A DNA stretch of 64,000 bases from CBDBGD01 sp965205235 (lineage in GTDB: Bacteria; Chloroflexota; Dehalococcoidia; Lucifugimonadales; UBA1127). The notes beneath the pieces are model-generated. The model saw nothing but the letters and a program-made list of their open reading frames with translations, made no database searches and was not told the DNA's origin. The position numbers and the translations under genes were made by a program. Below, piece after piece: positions 16,555 to 24,277 of this stretch (its first letter is position 1; each line of letters opens with the position of its first letter). The DNA lies in contig CBDBGD010000003.1 of the NCBI GenBank assembly GCA_965205235.1, positions 62,001 to 126,000 of the forward strand. The letters run 5' to 3'.

Positions 16555-17943
16555 CTACTGGTCAGTGGACACCTCCCAGAGCCCCGCGCCGCCGCGCAGG
16601 CGTCGCTCTTCGATGTTGATGGCGCGCACCATCCGGTCCATGTCGCTGATGTACAGGATGTCCCCGCGGACCTCCATCGGGGCCCGCACCTTGGCGCCCA
16701 GGTCCGGGCTCCACAGCCCCCACCCGTCGGACTTGCGGAAGTGGCCCAGGAACCCGTCGTCCGTGGCGACGATGATGGACTCTTCGAGCAGTAGCGGCGG
16801 CGCCACGATCGCGCCGTCGACGGTGGCCGACCACTGCTGCGCCCCCGTCTCTCGGTCCAGGGCGTAGAGCGTGCCGTTCAGCGTGCCGGCGTACACCGAC
16901 GCGCCGTCGGAGGCCGCACCGCCCCAGAACCATTGGTCGCCGCGGAAGGGGGTACTCCAGGCAGGCTCGCCGGTCTGCGCGTCCAGGGCGTACAGCCGCT
17001 GGTCGAAGGAGCCGACGAAGACGCGGTCCCCGTCCACCAGCGGCCGGCCGCTGACGCCGCCGCCCGTGGCGAAGCGCCACACCTCCTCGCCGCTTTCCAG
17101 GTCCACTGCGTAGACGGTCTGGTCGAACGAGCCGAAGTAGACGAGGCCGTTGGCCACCGTGGGCGGCGACCAGACCTCAGCCCCCGTGGCGAAGGCCCAT
17201 CGCAGTATGCCGTCCTCCTCCTCCACGGCGTAGACGGAGCCGTCCGAGGAGCCCAGGATGACAACGCCGTCCGAAACAACGGCGCCGCCCACGATGGTCC
17301 CCACGGCGACTTGGTCGCCTCGGGGGAAGCTCCACTGGACGTGAGCGGAGCGCCGCCCGTCCGTCTCGGTGACTCTGAGGGCGTACAGCCGGCCGCACGG
17401 CCTGTCGCCGTTCCGGCCCGAGGCTCCGCACCAGTCCCTCCGGTTCTCGTAGCTTGCGATGTAGACGGTGTTTCCGTCCCCGGCCACAGCGGGCTGCCCG
17501 TAGACTCCCCCAAGCCGAAGGTCGTCGTCGTCCGGGTCCGGGAAGCGCCAGACCAGGCCGCCGTTGGTGGCGTCTAGGGCCAGGATGCGGCCGTCCCGGT
17601 CCCCCACGTAGACCACGTCGTCGTGGAGGGCCATGCCGGACCAGCCCTCGGCGCTGAAGTTGCCCGTGCCGCACGCCGTGAGCATGAGGGCCGGAATGGC
17701 CAGCAGCAGCCACCGGGCCCGCGAAGGAGACGCGTCCGGCACGGGGTCGTAGCCGCTTCCTCCCCAGGGATGGCAGCGGGCCAGGCGTCGTAGGGTAAGC
17801 CCGAGGCCCACGCGCAGCCCGTGGTGCTCGATGGCCTCGTACGAGTACTGCGAGCAGGAAGGGTCGTACCTGCACTGCCGTCGAAGGTACGGCGAGATGG
17901 CGTGCTGGTAGAAGCGGATGAGCGCCAGGGCCCCGCGTCTCAT
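16555..17943 (-). CDS. YidD fused to a lipoprotein-like PQQ-repeat beta-propeller
   Basis: One open frame of 462 residues. Residues 1-70 are a complete YidD (membrane protein insertion efficiency factor): RFYQHAISPYLRRQCRYDPSCSQYS in pieces, then RCHPWGGSGYDPVP. It continues without a stop into a hydrophobic stretch with a lipobox (LTAC, Cys91) and then about 360 residues of PQQ/BamB-type repeats (VYVGDRDGRILALDATNGGLVWRF-like units), predicted to be an eight-bladed propeller outside the membrane. A GTG at codon 68 (17742) could start a separate lipoprotein, with VPDASPSRARW as its n-region. Either a true fusion or two overlapping genes in the same frame. Its ATG overlaps the rnpA stop (ATGA). 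Confidence 0.82.
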   Translation of the reverse strand: MRRGALALIRFYQHAISPYLRRQCRYDPSCSQYSYEAIEHHGLRVGLGLTLRRLARCHPWGGSGYDPVPDASPSRARWLLLAIPALMLTACGTGNFSAEGWSGMALHDDVVYVGDRDGRILALDATNGGLVWRFPDPDDDDLRLGGVYGQPAVAGDGNTVYIASYENRRDWCGASGRNGDRPCGRLYALRVTETDGRRSAHVQWSFPRGDQVAVGTIVGGAVVSDGVVILGSSDGSVYAVEEEDGILRWAFATGAEVWSPPTVANGLVYFGSFDQTVYAVDLESGEEVWRFATGGGVSGRPLVDGDRVFVGSFDQRLYALDAQTGEPAWSTPFRGDQWFWGGAASDGASVYAGTLNGTLYALDRETGAQQWSATVDGAIVAPPLLLEESIIVATDDGFLGHFRKSDGWGLWSPDLGAKVRAPMEVRGDILYISDMDRMVRAINIEERRLRGGAGLWEVSTDQ

Positions 17944-18305
17944 CGCCCGTCCTGGGGCGCCGTGGGTCCAGGCTGTGCGAGGAGCCTCGCTCCCCTGAGC
18001 ACGCCGTGCAAACTCCGCCGAAGCTCCCCGAAGGCGGCCGCGGCCGCCTCCTGGCGGGCGGAGATGACAATGTCCCAGCCGGGGATCACGTCGGTGTGCC
18101 TCAGTATCTCCCGCAAGCGGCGCTTGACGCGGTTGCGGACAATTGCTTTCCCTACTCTCTTGCTGACCGAAAGGCCGAAACGGGCGTCTTCTCTGTCGTA
18201 CCGTCGTGCTCGCACCACCAAGAGCCGTGACCGCCAGACCCGGCCGTGCCGGGACACCGCAGCGAACTCACTTCGCTTGGTGAGGCGGTGCTTCCTTGGC
18301 AGCAT
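17940..18305 (-). CDS. rnpA: Ribonuclease P protein component
   Basis: RnpA of 121 residues, the protein subunit assisting RNase P RNA in 5' tRNA maturation. The ATG at 18305 gives the canonical MLPRKHRLTKRSEF start; an upstream in-frame GTG at 18317 would add four residues. The RNR signature RNRVKRRLRE is intact, as is GLSVSKRVGKAI. It sits between rpmH and yidD as in most bacteria and its stop overlaps the yidD start. Confidence 0.95.
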   Translation of the reverse strand: MLPRKHRLTKRSEFAAVSRHGRVWRSRLLVVRARRYDREDARFGLSVSKRVGKAIVRNRVKRRLREILRHTDVIPGWDIVISARQEAAAAAFGELRRSLHGVLRGARLLAQPGPTAPQDGR

Positions 18306-18342
18306 GGCGGGCCCCACCTCCCCGGGTGGCGGCCCGGGAACC

Positions 18343-18480
18343 TCAGGCTGAGAGACGCTCGCGTCCCTTGAGACGCCGCCGCTTCAGGACCGCCCGGCCC
18401 TCCCGCGTGCGATTGCGCACACGGAAGCCGTGTACCTTCTTACGATGTCGGAGAGTGGGCTGATACGTTCGCTTGGGCAT
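18343..18480 (-). CDS. rpmH: 50S ribosomal protein L34
   Basis: A 45-residue L34 (MPKRTYQPTLRHRKKVHGF start, Arg/Lys-rich throughout, ending LKGRERLSA). The ATG at 18480-18478 is fixed by the conserved MPKRTYQP start. A strong promoter lies 16 bases upstream. It heads the rpmH-rnpA-yidD-yidC-jag block, often next to dnaA and the origin, but neither dnaA nor a DnaA-box cluster is seen here. Confidence 0.96.
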   Translation of the reverse strand: MPKRTYQPTLRHRKKVHGFRVRNRTREGRAVLKRRRLKGRERLSA

Positions 18481-18495
18481 ATCTACAACTTGGAA

Positions 18496-18525
18496 ATTAT
18501 AGGGCCGTACTTCTGGGAGTGTCAA
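18496..18525 (-). promoter_or_regulatory. Strong promoter of rpmH-rnpA operon
   Basis: Minus-strand TTGACA (+ strand 18520-18525), an 18-base spacer and TATAAT (18496-18501): consensus at both boxes. The transcript would start about 8 bases before the rpmH ATG, so the leader is very short. Confidence 0.85.
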
Positions 18526-18544
18526 ACGTGGCTGCGAGCGCCCC

Positions 18545-19462
18545 CTACCGGAACACCGCCAGGATGGCCAGCGCCGCCGCCAGCCACAGCCCCGTGGCGA
18601 TCAGCAGCGGACGGTCCGTGAGCAGCACCTCCTCCGGCGTCTCCCCCAGGTTCCGGTGGTAGACCAGGTAGAGGTAGCGGAAGAGGCCGTAGGCCACCAG
18701 CGGGATGGTCAGCATCATCGTCTGGTCGTCGGGCAGGCCGGGCGCGCTGAAGCTGTAGAGGATGTACGCCACCAGCGTCGCAGGCGCCACCACGGCGATG
18801 AGCTGGTCCAGCACCTTCACCGAGTAGTCGCGCAGCACCCGCCGCTGCCCCTCGGCGTCGCCGTTGTCGCCGGCCAGCACCAGCTCGTTGCGACGCTTGC
18901 CGAAGCCTATCAGCAGCGCGCCAAGCCCCGTGACCACGTACAGCCACGGCGAGATGGGAACGGCGATGGCCACCGCTCCCGCGACGGCCCGCAGGATGTA
19001 CCCCCCGCTCAGCGCCATGACGTCGATGAGCGCCTGGCGCTTGAGGCCCAGCGAGTACGCGACGGTCAGCGCGATGTACCCCACGGCCACGACGCCGAAC
19101 AGCGGGCGAAGGAGGAACGCCAGCGCCACTCCAGCGACGCCCAGCACGATGGCGGCAGCCACTGCGACCACCACCGGCAAGCGCCCCGAGGCGATGGCCC
19201 GCTCCCGCTTCCGGGGATGGTTGCGGTCCCCCTCTAGATCGAGCAGGTCGTTCACCAGGTACGTCGCCGCGGAGAGGAGGCAGAATATGAGAAAGGCGGC
19301 TGTGCTGGTCAGGAGCAGGTCCAGGAACTCCCGCGGCGCACCGGGGTCCCAGGACTGGTTGACGGTGAAGATGAGGGCGACGTAGATAATGCCGTTCTTG
19401 ACCCACTGCCGGGGCCGCGTGGCTGCCAGGAGCGACGGGAGGAGACCTGCCAAGCCATTCAC
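18545..19462 (-). CDS. UbiA-family prenyltransferase, decaprenyl-phosphate phosphoribosyltransferase-like
   Basis: A 305-residue integral membrane protein with about nine hydrophobic segments, from GTG 19462. The first Asp-rich motif is NDLLDLEGDRNHPRKR followed by AIASG, the form typical of decaprenyl-phosphate 5-phosphoribosyltransferase (DPPR synthase) rather than of menaquinone or heme-pathway UbiA enzymes. The second motif region is less clear (YSLGLKRQALIDVMALS). DPPR synthase makes the lipid-linked ribose precursor of arabinose donors in actinobacteria. No epimerase genes (dprE1/E2) are nearby, so pathway assignment is inference. Confidence 0.82.
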   Translation of the reverse strand: MNGLAGLLPSLLAATRPRQWVKNGIIYVALIFTVNQSWDPGAPREFLDLLLTSTAAFLIFCLLSAATYLVNDLLDLEGDRNHPRKRERAIASGRLPVVVAVAAAIVLGVAGVALAFLLRPLFGVVAVGYIALTVAYSLGLKRQALIDVMALSGGYILRAVAGAVAIAVPISPWLYVVTGLGALLIGFGKRRNELVLAGDNGDAEGQRRVLRDYSVKVLDQLIAVVAPATLVAYILYSFSAPGLPDDQTMMLTIPLVAYGLFRYLYLVYHRNLGETPEEVLLTDRPLLIATGLWLAAALAILAVFR

Positions 19463-19471
19463 CGTGGAGCC

Positions 19472-19500
19472 ATCATAGGAGGCGTCCCACCAAGCGTCAA
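19472..19500 (-). promoter_or_regulatory. Promoter of the UbiA-family gene
   Basis: Minus-strand TTGACG (+ strand 19495-19500), 17-base spacer, TATGAT (19472-19477), just upstream of the GTG start. Divergent from the cmk promoter. Confidence 0.65.
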
Positions 19501-19537
19501 CGAACGCCGCGGGGCGCAGTCCCCGAACGCCCGTCGC

Positions 19538-19567
19538 TTGTCCGCCCGCGGGCGGCGCTGCTACAAT
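19538..19567 (+). promoter_or_regulatory. Promoter of cmk-plsC, probably leaderless
   Basis: TTGTCC (19538-19543), 18 bases, TACAAT (19562-19567). The cmk ATG is at 19576, so transcription should begin at or within a couple of bases of the start codon. Confidence 0.6.
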
Positions 19568-19575
19568 GCGCGCCC

Positions 19576-20256
19576 ATGCAGGAGCGGCGCGCCATTGCCA
19601 TCGACGGGCCCGTGGCCGTGGGCAAGACCGTGGTTGGCCGCCTCTTGGCCCGACGCCTGGGCTTCCGCTTCTTGGACACCGGCGTCATGTACCGGGCGGT
19701 CACCACCGCCGCCCTGGAGCGCCCCGTGCCCCTGGAGGACGGCGAAGCCCTGACCCGCCTCGCCGAGGAGATTGCTATCGAGGTGATGGAGACGGACGCA
19801 GGCCACCAGGTCATCGTGGACGGCGTCGACGTGACGGGAAGGTTGCGGACTCCGGAGGTGGAGTACGGCGCCTCAGTCGTGTCCCAGGTGCCGGGCGTGC
19901 GAAAGGCCCTGGTGTGCAAGCAGCGGGCCATGGTGCGTGCGGGCCGGTGGGTCGTCGTAGGGCGGGACATCGGCACCGTCGTGCTCCCCGATGCGGCGGT
20001 GAAGCTCTTTCTGGAGGCCTCCGTCGAGGAGCGGGCCCGTCGTCGCTACGCCGAGCGCCATGCGAAGCAGGCGAGCGTCGCCCCCGACGTCGTCCGGTCG
20101 GAGCTGGAGGAGCGCGACCGCCGCGACACCCAGCGGGCCCACTCGCCCCTCCGCGCCGCGCCGGACGCCCGTCGAGTCTTGACCGACGGCCTCACGGTGG
20201 ACCAGGTCGTCGAGCACATCCTCACCCTCGTGGGAGCGGAGGCGCACAGTGGCTGA
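19576..20256 (+). CDS. cmk: Cytidylate kinase
   Basis: A 226-residue (d)CMP kinase. The P-loop reads IAIDGPVAVGKT (canonical GPxGxGK with A-V in the middle), followed by FLDTGVMYRAVT, the CMP-binding region VSQVPGVRKAL, GRDIGTVVLPDA and the lid RRRYAE. ATG 19576 has no Shine-Dalgarno sequence, in keeping with a leaderless mRNA from the promoter at 19538-19567. The end overlaps plsC by eight bases; cmk-plsC pairs are common in bacteria. Confidence 0.94.
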   Translation: MQERRAIAIDGPVAVGKTVVGRLLARRLGFRFLDTGVMYRAVTTAALERPVPLEDGEALTRLAEEIAIEVMETDAGHQVIVDGVDVTGRLRTPEVEYGASVVSQVPGVRKALVCKQRAMVRAGRWVVVGRDIGTVVLPDAAVKLFLEASVEERARRRYAERHAKQASVAPDVVRSELEERDRRDTQRAHSPLRAAPDARRVLTDGLTVDQVVEHILTLVGAEAHSG

Positions 20257-20920
20257 CATGTGCTATCGCTCCGTTCGAGTCGCCATGCGAACGGTCCTGA
20301 CCACCTTCAGCACCTGGCGCGTGGAGGGCTTGGAGAACGTTCCGCCCCACGGCCCGCTGCTGGTCGTCGCCAACCACATGAGCAACATCGACCCTCCCCT
20401 GCTGGCGGCCGGCCTGCCCCGCCGTCTGCACTTCCACGCCAAGCGGAGCATCTTCAACCCGCTGACCAGCTGGTTCCTCCGCACGTGGGGCGCCTTCCCC
20501 GTGGAACGGGACGGCCGGGACCTGGACGGCTACCGATGGGCTAGGCGGCTCCTCGATCAGGACAAGGTGCTGGCCATGTTCCCCGAGACGACCCGAAGCC
20601 TGAAGGGGATGCAGAGGGCCATCCCCGGCGTCGCCATGCTGGCCCTCCACACCCAGGCGCCCATTCTCCCCGTCGGCATCGAGGGCACGGCGCACCTGGG
20701 CCCCTACTGGCGGGTGGCCACGCCCACGGGGCGCATCACCCTGCGCATCGGGCAGCCCTTCTCCCTGCCCTCCATCGAGGGCAAGCTGGGCCGGGCCCAG
20801 CTCCAGGGCTTGGCCGACATGGTCATGTACCGCATAGCCGCACTCGTGCCGGAGGACCTGCAGGGCGTCTACAACATCAAGGCCCAGGGCGCCGCGCCGG
20901 CACAGGATGAGGCCGGCTGA
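20249..20920 (+). CDS. plsC: 1-acyl-sn-glycerol-3-phosphate acyltransferase
   Basis: A 223-residue PlsC making phosphatidic acid from lysophosphatidic acid. GTG 20249 lies inside the end of cmk, so it is translationally coupled. The catalytic HX4D motif is NHMSNID (H43, D48), and the glycerol-phosphate-binding block is FPETTRS at 111-117 where most PlsC proteins have FPEGTRS, a single Gly to Thr change. PlsX, another enzyme of the pathway, is 4 kb away. Confidence 0.9.
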   Translation: MADMCYRSVRVAMRTVLTTFSTWRVEGLENVPPHGPLLVVANHMSNIDPPLLAAGLPRRLHFHAKRSIFNPLTSWFLRTWGAFPVERDGRDLDGYRWARRLLDQDKVLAMFPETTRSLKGMQRAIPGVAMLALHTQAPILPVGIEGTAHLGPYWRVATPTGRITLRIGQPFSLPSIEGKLGRAQLQGLADMVMYRIAALVPEDLQGVYNIKAQGAAPAQDEAG

Positions 20921-20940
20921 CGTCGCCTGACGCCCCGCGG

Positions 20941-20970
20941 TTGACCGCCCGCGGCGGCGGCGGCTATACT
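20941..20970 (+). promoter_or_regulatory. Strong promoter of the A-type carrier gene
   Basis: TTGACC (20941-20946), 18 bases, TATACT (20965-20970). GGCGAGGAGG follows at about 20981-20990, close to the ATG at 21003. Confidence 0.8.
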
Positions 20971-21002
20971 GGCCAGGCAGGGCGAGGAGGCACGGGCACG
21001 AC

Positions 21003-21356
21003 ATGACCACGCACACCCACCAACCGCTGAGCATCCAGGTGACCCCCACCGCGGCTAAGAAGGTCCGCCACTTCGCCGAGAAGCAGGGCCTCACCGACCA
21101 GTTCGGTTTGAAGGTCGCCGTCAAGGGCGGGGGCTGCTCCGGCCTCATGTACACTCTGGGCATCGAGAAAGAGGCCTCGCCGGACGACAAGGTCATCGAG
21201 GACCAGGGCATCCAGGTCTTCATCCCCAAGCGCAGCTACGTCTTCCTGGCCGGCACGGTCTTGGACTTCTCCGACGGCCTCAACGGTAAGGGCTTCGTCT
21301 TCGCGAACCCCAACGCCACCAGTACCTGCGGCTGCGGCAACTCCTTCTCCGCCTAG
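21003..21356 (+). CDS. A-type iron-sulfur cluster carrier (ErpA/IscA family)
   Basis: A 117-residue HesB/IscA/ErpA-type protein that carries Fe-S clusters to apo-proteins. All three cluster ligands are present: C45 in GGGCSG, and C109 and C111 in the TCGCGNSFSA tail. The ending is closest to ErpA/IscA. It has its own strong promoter and precedes ygfZ by 84 bases. YgfZ is known to assist some Fe-S enzymes, which makes the pairing meaningful. Confidence 0.92.
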   Translation: MTTHTHQPLSIQVTPTAAKKVRHFAEKQGLTDQFGLKVAVKGGGCSGLMYTLGIEKEASPDDKVIEDQGIQVFIPKRSYVFLAGTVLDFSDGLNGKGFVFANPNATSTCGCGNSFSA

Positions 21357-21440
21357 CAGCGCCTTCGCCCGCCGCCGACCCTCACCCCACCCGTGGCCTT
21401 CGCACGCTCCGAGAACTTGACGAACGGAGGAGAGACCGGC

Positions 21441-22586
21441 GTGTTGCACAGCCCGCTCCACTCGCACCACCAGGCCGCCGGGGCCCGCTTCGTCGTCGAT
21501 GACGGCTGGGAGGTCCCCGCCGCCTTCCGCGGCCTCGACGCCGAGTACCGCGCCGCCACCCAGGGCGTCGCCTTGGCCGACCGCTCTCCCGTGGGACGCC
21601 TGCAGGCCACCGGCCCCGACGTCCTCGACCTGCTGAACCGCCTGAGCACCAACCGCGTCGATCCCCTCGACCCCGGCGCCGGCGAGGCCACGGTGCTGAC
21701 GACCAACAAGGGGCGCATCATCGACTGGATCACGCTCCTGCACCCCGGCGACCGCACCGTCATCCTCACGTCGCCCCCCTGCGCCGAGGCCGTCAGCGCC
21801 TGGATCGACCGCTACACGATCATCGAAGACGTGACCGTCGAGGACGTGACGCCCTCGACGGCGCTCATAGGTGTCCTGGGTCCGGCAGCCGCGGCCGTGG
21901 TTGAGCAGGTCCTCGGGCCATCCGCGGCCGAGCTTCCGCCCCTGGGATGCGTGGCCGTGCCCTGGGGCGCGGGCGCAGTCCTGGCGGCCCGCACGTCGCC
22001 GCTGGGCGTCCCAGGCTACGACCTGATGGTCGACGCCGCCGACGCTGCGCCCCTCTGGGACGCGCTGGCCCAGGCCGGGGCCGCCCACGGCGTCCAGCCC
22101 ATCGGCCTGGAGGCCATGGAAGCCCTGCGCGTCGAGAGCGGCCTGCCCCGCTGGGGCCCGGAGCTCGGCGACGCCTACAACCCTCTGGAGGCCGGCCTCA
22201 CCGAGTCCGTCTCCTGGACCAAGGGCTGCTACATCGGCCAGGAGGTCGTGGCGCGCCTGTGGACCTACCACAAGGTGCAGAAGTACCTCGTGGGTCTGGC
22301 GTTCCAGGGAGAGGGCGAAGCCCGCCCCGCCCCGGGCGCCGCGCTCCACGTCGGGGACGCACGCGTGGGCGCCCTGACCAGCGTCGCCTTCAGCCCCGGT
22401 GCCGGTGCGTTGCTGGGCCTGGGCTACCTGCGGGCCGCGCATGCGGCGGCCGGGCAGGCGGTGGAGGTCCCGCTGGACGACGGCCGTCTCCTGTCGGGCG
22501 TCGTGACCACGGTCGCGGCAAAGCCCACCGCCCCCGTCCCCTCCCTCGTCCTCGCCGACATGGACGACGACGACCTCACCGTGTGA
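21441..22586 (+). CDS. ygfZ: YgfZ/GcvT-like folate-binding protein
   Basis: A 381-residue member of the GcvT/YgfZ group. The signature KGCYIGQE (K261-E268) with the redox-active Cys263 marks it as YgfZ rather than aminomethyltransferase; the true gcvT is elsewhere in the window. YgfZ-type proteins use tetrahydrofolate to support biogenesis or repair of certain Fe-S enzymes. GTG 21441 is chosen because GGAGGAG lies ten bases upstream; the frame opens 48 bases earlier. Neighbouring the A-type Fe-S carrier supports the role. Confidence 0.9.
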   Translation: MLHSPLHSHHQAAGARFVVDDGWEVPAAFRGLDAEYRAATQGVALADRSPVGRLQATGPDVLDLLNRLSTNRVDPLDPGAGEATVLTTNKGRIIDWITLLHPGDRTVILTSPPCAEAVSAWIDRYTIIEDVTVEDVTPSTALIGVLGPAAAAVVEQVLGPSAAELPPLGCVAVPWGAGAVLAARTSPLGVPGYDLMVDAADAAPLWDALAQAGAAHGVQPIGLEAMEALRVESGLPRWGPELGDAYNPLEAGLTESVSWTKGCYIGQEVVARLWTYHKVQKYLVGLAFQGEGEARPAPGAALHVGDARVGALTSVAFSPGAGALLGLGYLRAAHAAAGQAVEVPLDDGRLLSGVVTTVAAKPTAPVPSLVLADMDDDDLTV

Positions 22587-22597
22587 GGAGGCCTGCG

Positions 22598-22730
22598 ATG
22601 GGCAAATATCGACTGCTGATGGCGCTTGAAAGCTGCGGCCAGGGACACACTGAAGCAGACGCCGTGGCTGCTCGCTGCGGCCTTCGCCACCGCCCTGGCG
22701 ATCACCCTCGTGCAGCGCTTCTGGGGCTAG
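22598..22730 (+). pseudogene. Small membrane-protein ORF split by a frameshift (tentative)
   Basis: GAGGAGG followed by ATG 22598 opens MGKYRLLMAL, but the sensible continuation is in the +1 frame from about 22626: a 34-residue stretch with a clear membrane segment (PWLLAAAFATALAITLVQ) ending FWG and TAG at 22728-22730. Joined by one frameshift it would give a protein of about 42 residues with one membrane span. Either a sequencing or real frameshift, or chance. No homologue is recognised. Confidence 0.3.
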
Positions 22731-22745
22731 CGACGCCCCCGCGGC

Positions 22746-23477
22746 CTACCCCAGCAGCGAGAGGCCGCCGTCCACCACGATGACCTGGCCGCGCACCATG
22801 TCGGCCTCCTCCGTGCAGAGGAACGCCACCACCCGCGCCACGTCCTCGACCGTCAGCATGCGGCCCGCCGGGGTCTGCTCCTGGGCCTGCGCCAGCATCT
22901 CCTCCCAGTTGGGGAACGTGCGCAGCGCGTCGGTGTCCACGTAGCCGGCCGACACCGCGTTCACGCGGATGCCCTTGGGCGCCAGCTCCACCGCCAGGTA
23001 GCGCGTCAGCGCCTCCAGCGCCGCCTTCGACACGCCCACCGACGTGTAGTACGGCAGCACTCGCTGGGACCCCAGGCTCGTGAGGTTGACGACGCTAGCC
23101 CCTTCCGGCATAAGCCGCACGGCCTCCTTCACGCAGAGCCACGGGCCCCGGGCGTTGACGTCCAGCGTCCAGTCCCAGTGGTGCTGTTCCAGCTCCATGG
23201 CGGAGCGCTGCACGCCGGAGGCGGCGTTGTTGACCAGGATGTCCAGCCGCCCGTACTCTCGCTCGACCGCGTCCACCAGCGACTGGATGCTCTCGGGGTC
23301 GCCCAGGTGCGCCCGAACGCGCAGGCAGCGGACCCCCAGCGCCTCCAGCTCCGACGCAGCCTTGCGCGCGGCGCTGTGGTTGCGAAGATAGTTGAAGGCG
23401 ATGTCGGCCCCGCGAGCTGCCAACTCGTGAGCGATGGCGAGGCCCAGGCCGCGCGAGCCTCCGGTGACCAGGGCCAC
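22746..23477 (-). CDS. fabL: Enoyl-ACP reductase, FabL type (SDR)
   Basis: A 243-residue SDR of fatty-acid elongation. The active site is YYTSVGVSK, with Y144 and K151 separated by six residues (Y-X6-K), the mark of enoyl-ACP reductases, whereas ordinary SDRs have Y-X3-K. The context SKAALEALTRYLAVELAPKGIRVNAVSAG and TPAGRM closely resembles Bacillus FabL. TGGSRGLG and NNAASGVQRS complete the fold. It starts at GTG 23477 with AGGGG five bases before; the N-terminus is then a few residues shorter than usual. It is the last gene of plsX-fabG-fabL. Confidence 0.85.
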   Translation of the reverse strand: MALVTGGSRGLGLAIAHELAARGADIAFNYLRNHSAARKAASELEALGVRCLRVRAHLGDPESIQSLVDAVEREYGRLDILVNNAASGVQRSAMELEQHHWDWTLDVNARGPWLCVKEAVRLMPEGASVVNLTSLGSQRVLPYYTSVGVSKAALEALTRYLAVELAPKGIRVNAVSAGYVDTDALRTFPNWEEMLAQAQEQTPAGRMLTVEDVARVVAFLCTEEADMVRGQVIVVDGGLSLLG

Positions 23478-23511
23478 CTTGCCCCTGAAGGACGCGCCGC
23501 TTTCGACCGTA

Positions 23512-24264
23512 CTAGCCTCCTAGGGAGAGGCCGCCATCGACGGCGATGACCTGGCCGGTGATGTAGCTCGCTTCCTCCCTGACCAGGAAGCTCACCAGGT
23601 CGGCCACTTCCTGCACTGAGCCGAAGCGTCGCATGTGGATGCGTTCCAGGATCTTCCCCTTCAGCTCCTGCGGCAGGTCCTCCACGATGTCCGTGGTGAT
23701 GTACCCCGGCGCCACGCAGTTCACGGTGATGTTGCGGGACGCCACTTCCTTCGCCACGCTCTTGGTGAAGCCGATGACCGCCGACTTCGACGCGGCGTAG
23801 TTGGACTGCCCCACGTTGCCCGCAATCCCCACCACCGACCCGATGTTGACGACGCGCCCCCATCGGTTGCGGAGCATGTCCCGTAGCACCAGGCGTGTGC
23901 ACAGGAACGTCCCCCGCAGGTTCAGCGCCACCACGTTGTCGAAGTCATCCACGCTCATGCGAATGAGCAGAGAGTCCTTGATGGTGCCGGCGTTGTTCAC
24001 CAGGATGTCGATGGCGCCCCAGGCGTTCTCCACGCCCTTGATGAGCGCCTCCACGTCCTCGGTGAGGGTGACGTCGCCCTGAAACGCCATCGCCTCTCCG
24101 CCTTGGCGCGTGATCGCCTCCACCACCTCCTGGGCGGCGTCCTCACGGGCCAGGTAGTTGACGGCCACCTTGGTCCCGGCGGCGCCCAGTTGCAGAGCGA
24201 TGGCCCGGCCGATCCCGCGGGAGCCGCCGGTGATCAGTGCGACGCGTTGTTGGTCGTTCGTCAT
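23512..24264 (-). CDS. fabG: 3-oxoacyl-ACP reductase
   Basis: A 250-residue FabG. TGGSRGIG (12-19), NNAG (90-93) and the catalytic S143, Y156, K160 (YAASK) are all present, as is the family ending TGQVIAVDGGLSLGG. ATG 24264-24262 begins the conserved domain; the longer open frame upstream lies inside plsX. It reduces beta-ketoacyl-ACP to beta-hydroxyacyl-ACP. Position between plsX and fabL argues for fatty-acid synthesis rather than another SDR role. Confidence 0.92.
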   Translation of the reverse strand: MTNDQQRVALITGGSRGIGRAIALQLGAAGTKVAVNYLAREDAAQEVVEAITRQGGEAMAFQGDVTLTEDVEALIKGVENAWGAIDILVNNAGTIKDSLLIRMSVDDFDNVVALNLRGTFLCTRLVLRDMLRNRWGRVVNIGSVVGIAGNVGQSNYAASKSAVIGFTKSVAKEVASRNITVNCVAPGYITTDIVEDLPQELKGKILERIHMRRFGSVQEVADLVSFLVREEASYITGQVIAVDGGLSLGG

Positions 24265-24277
24265 CCTATCGCAGCGG

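Noticed and set aside
15047..18480. Replication origin near rpmH-rnpA
   Set aside because: The block is often next to oriC, but there is no dnaA, no DnaA-box cluster and no AT-rich unwinding region here.
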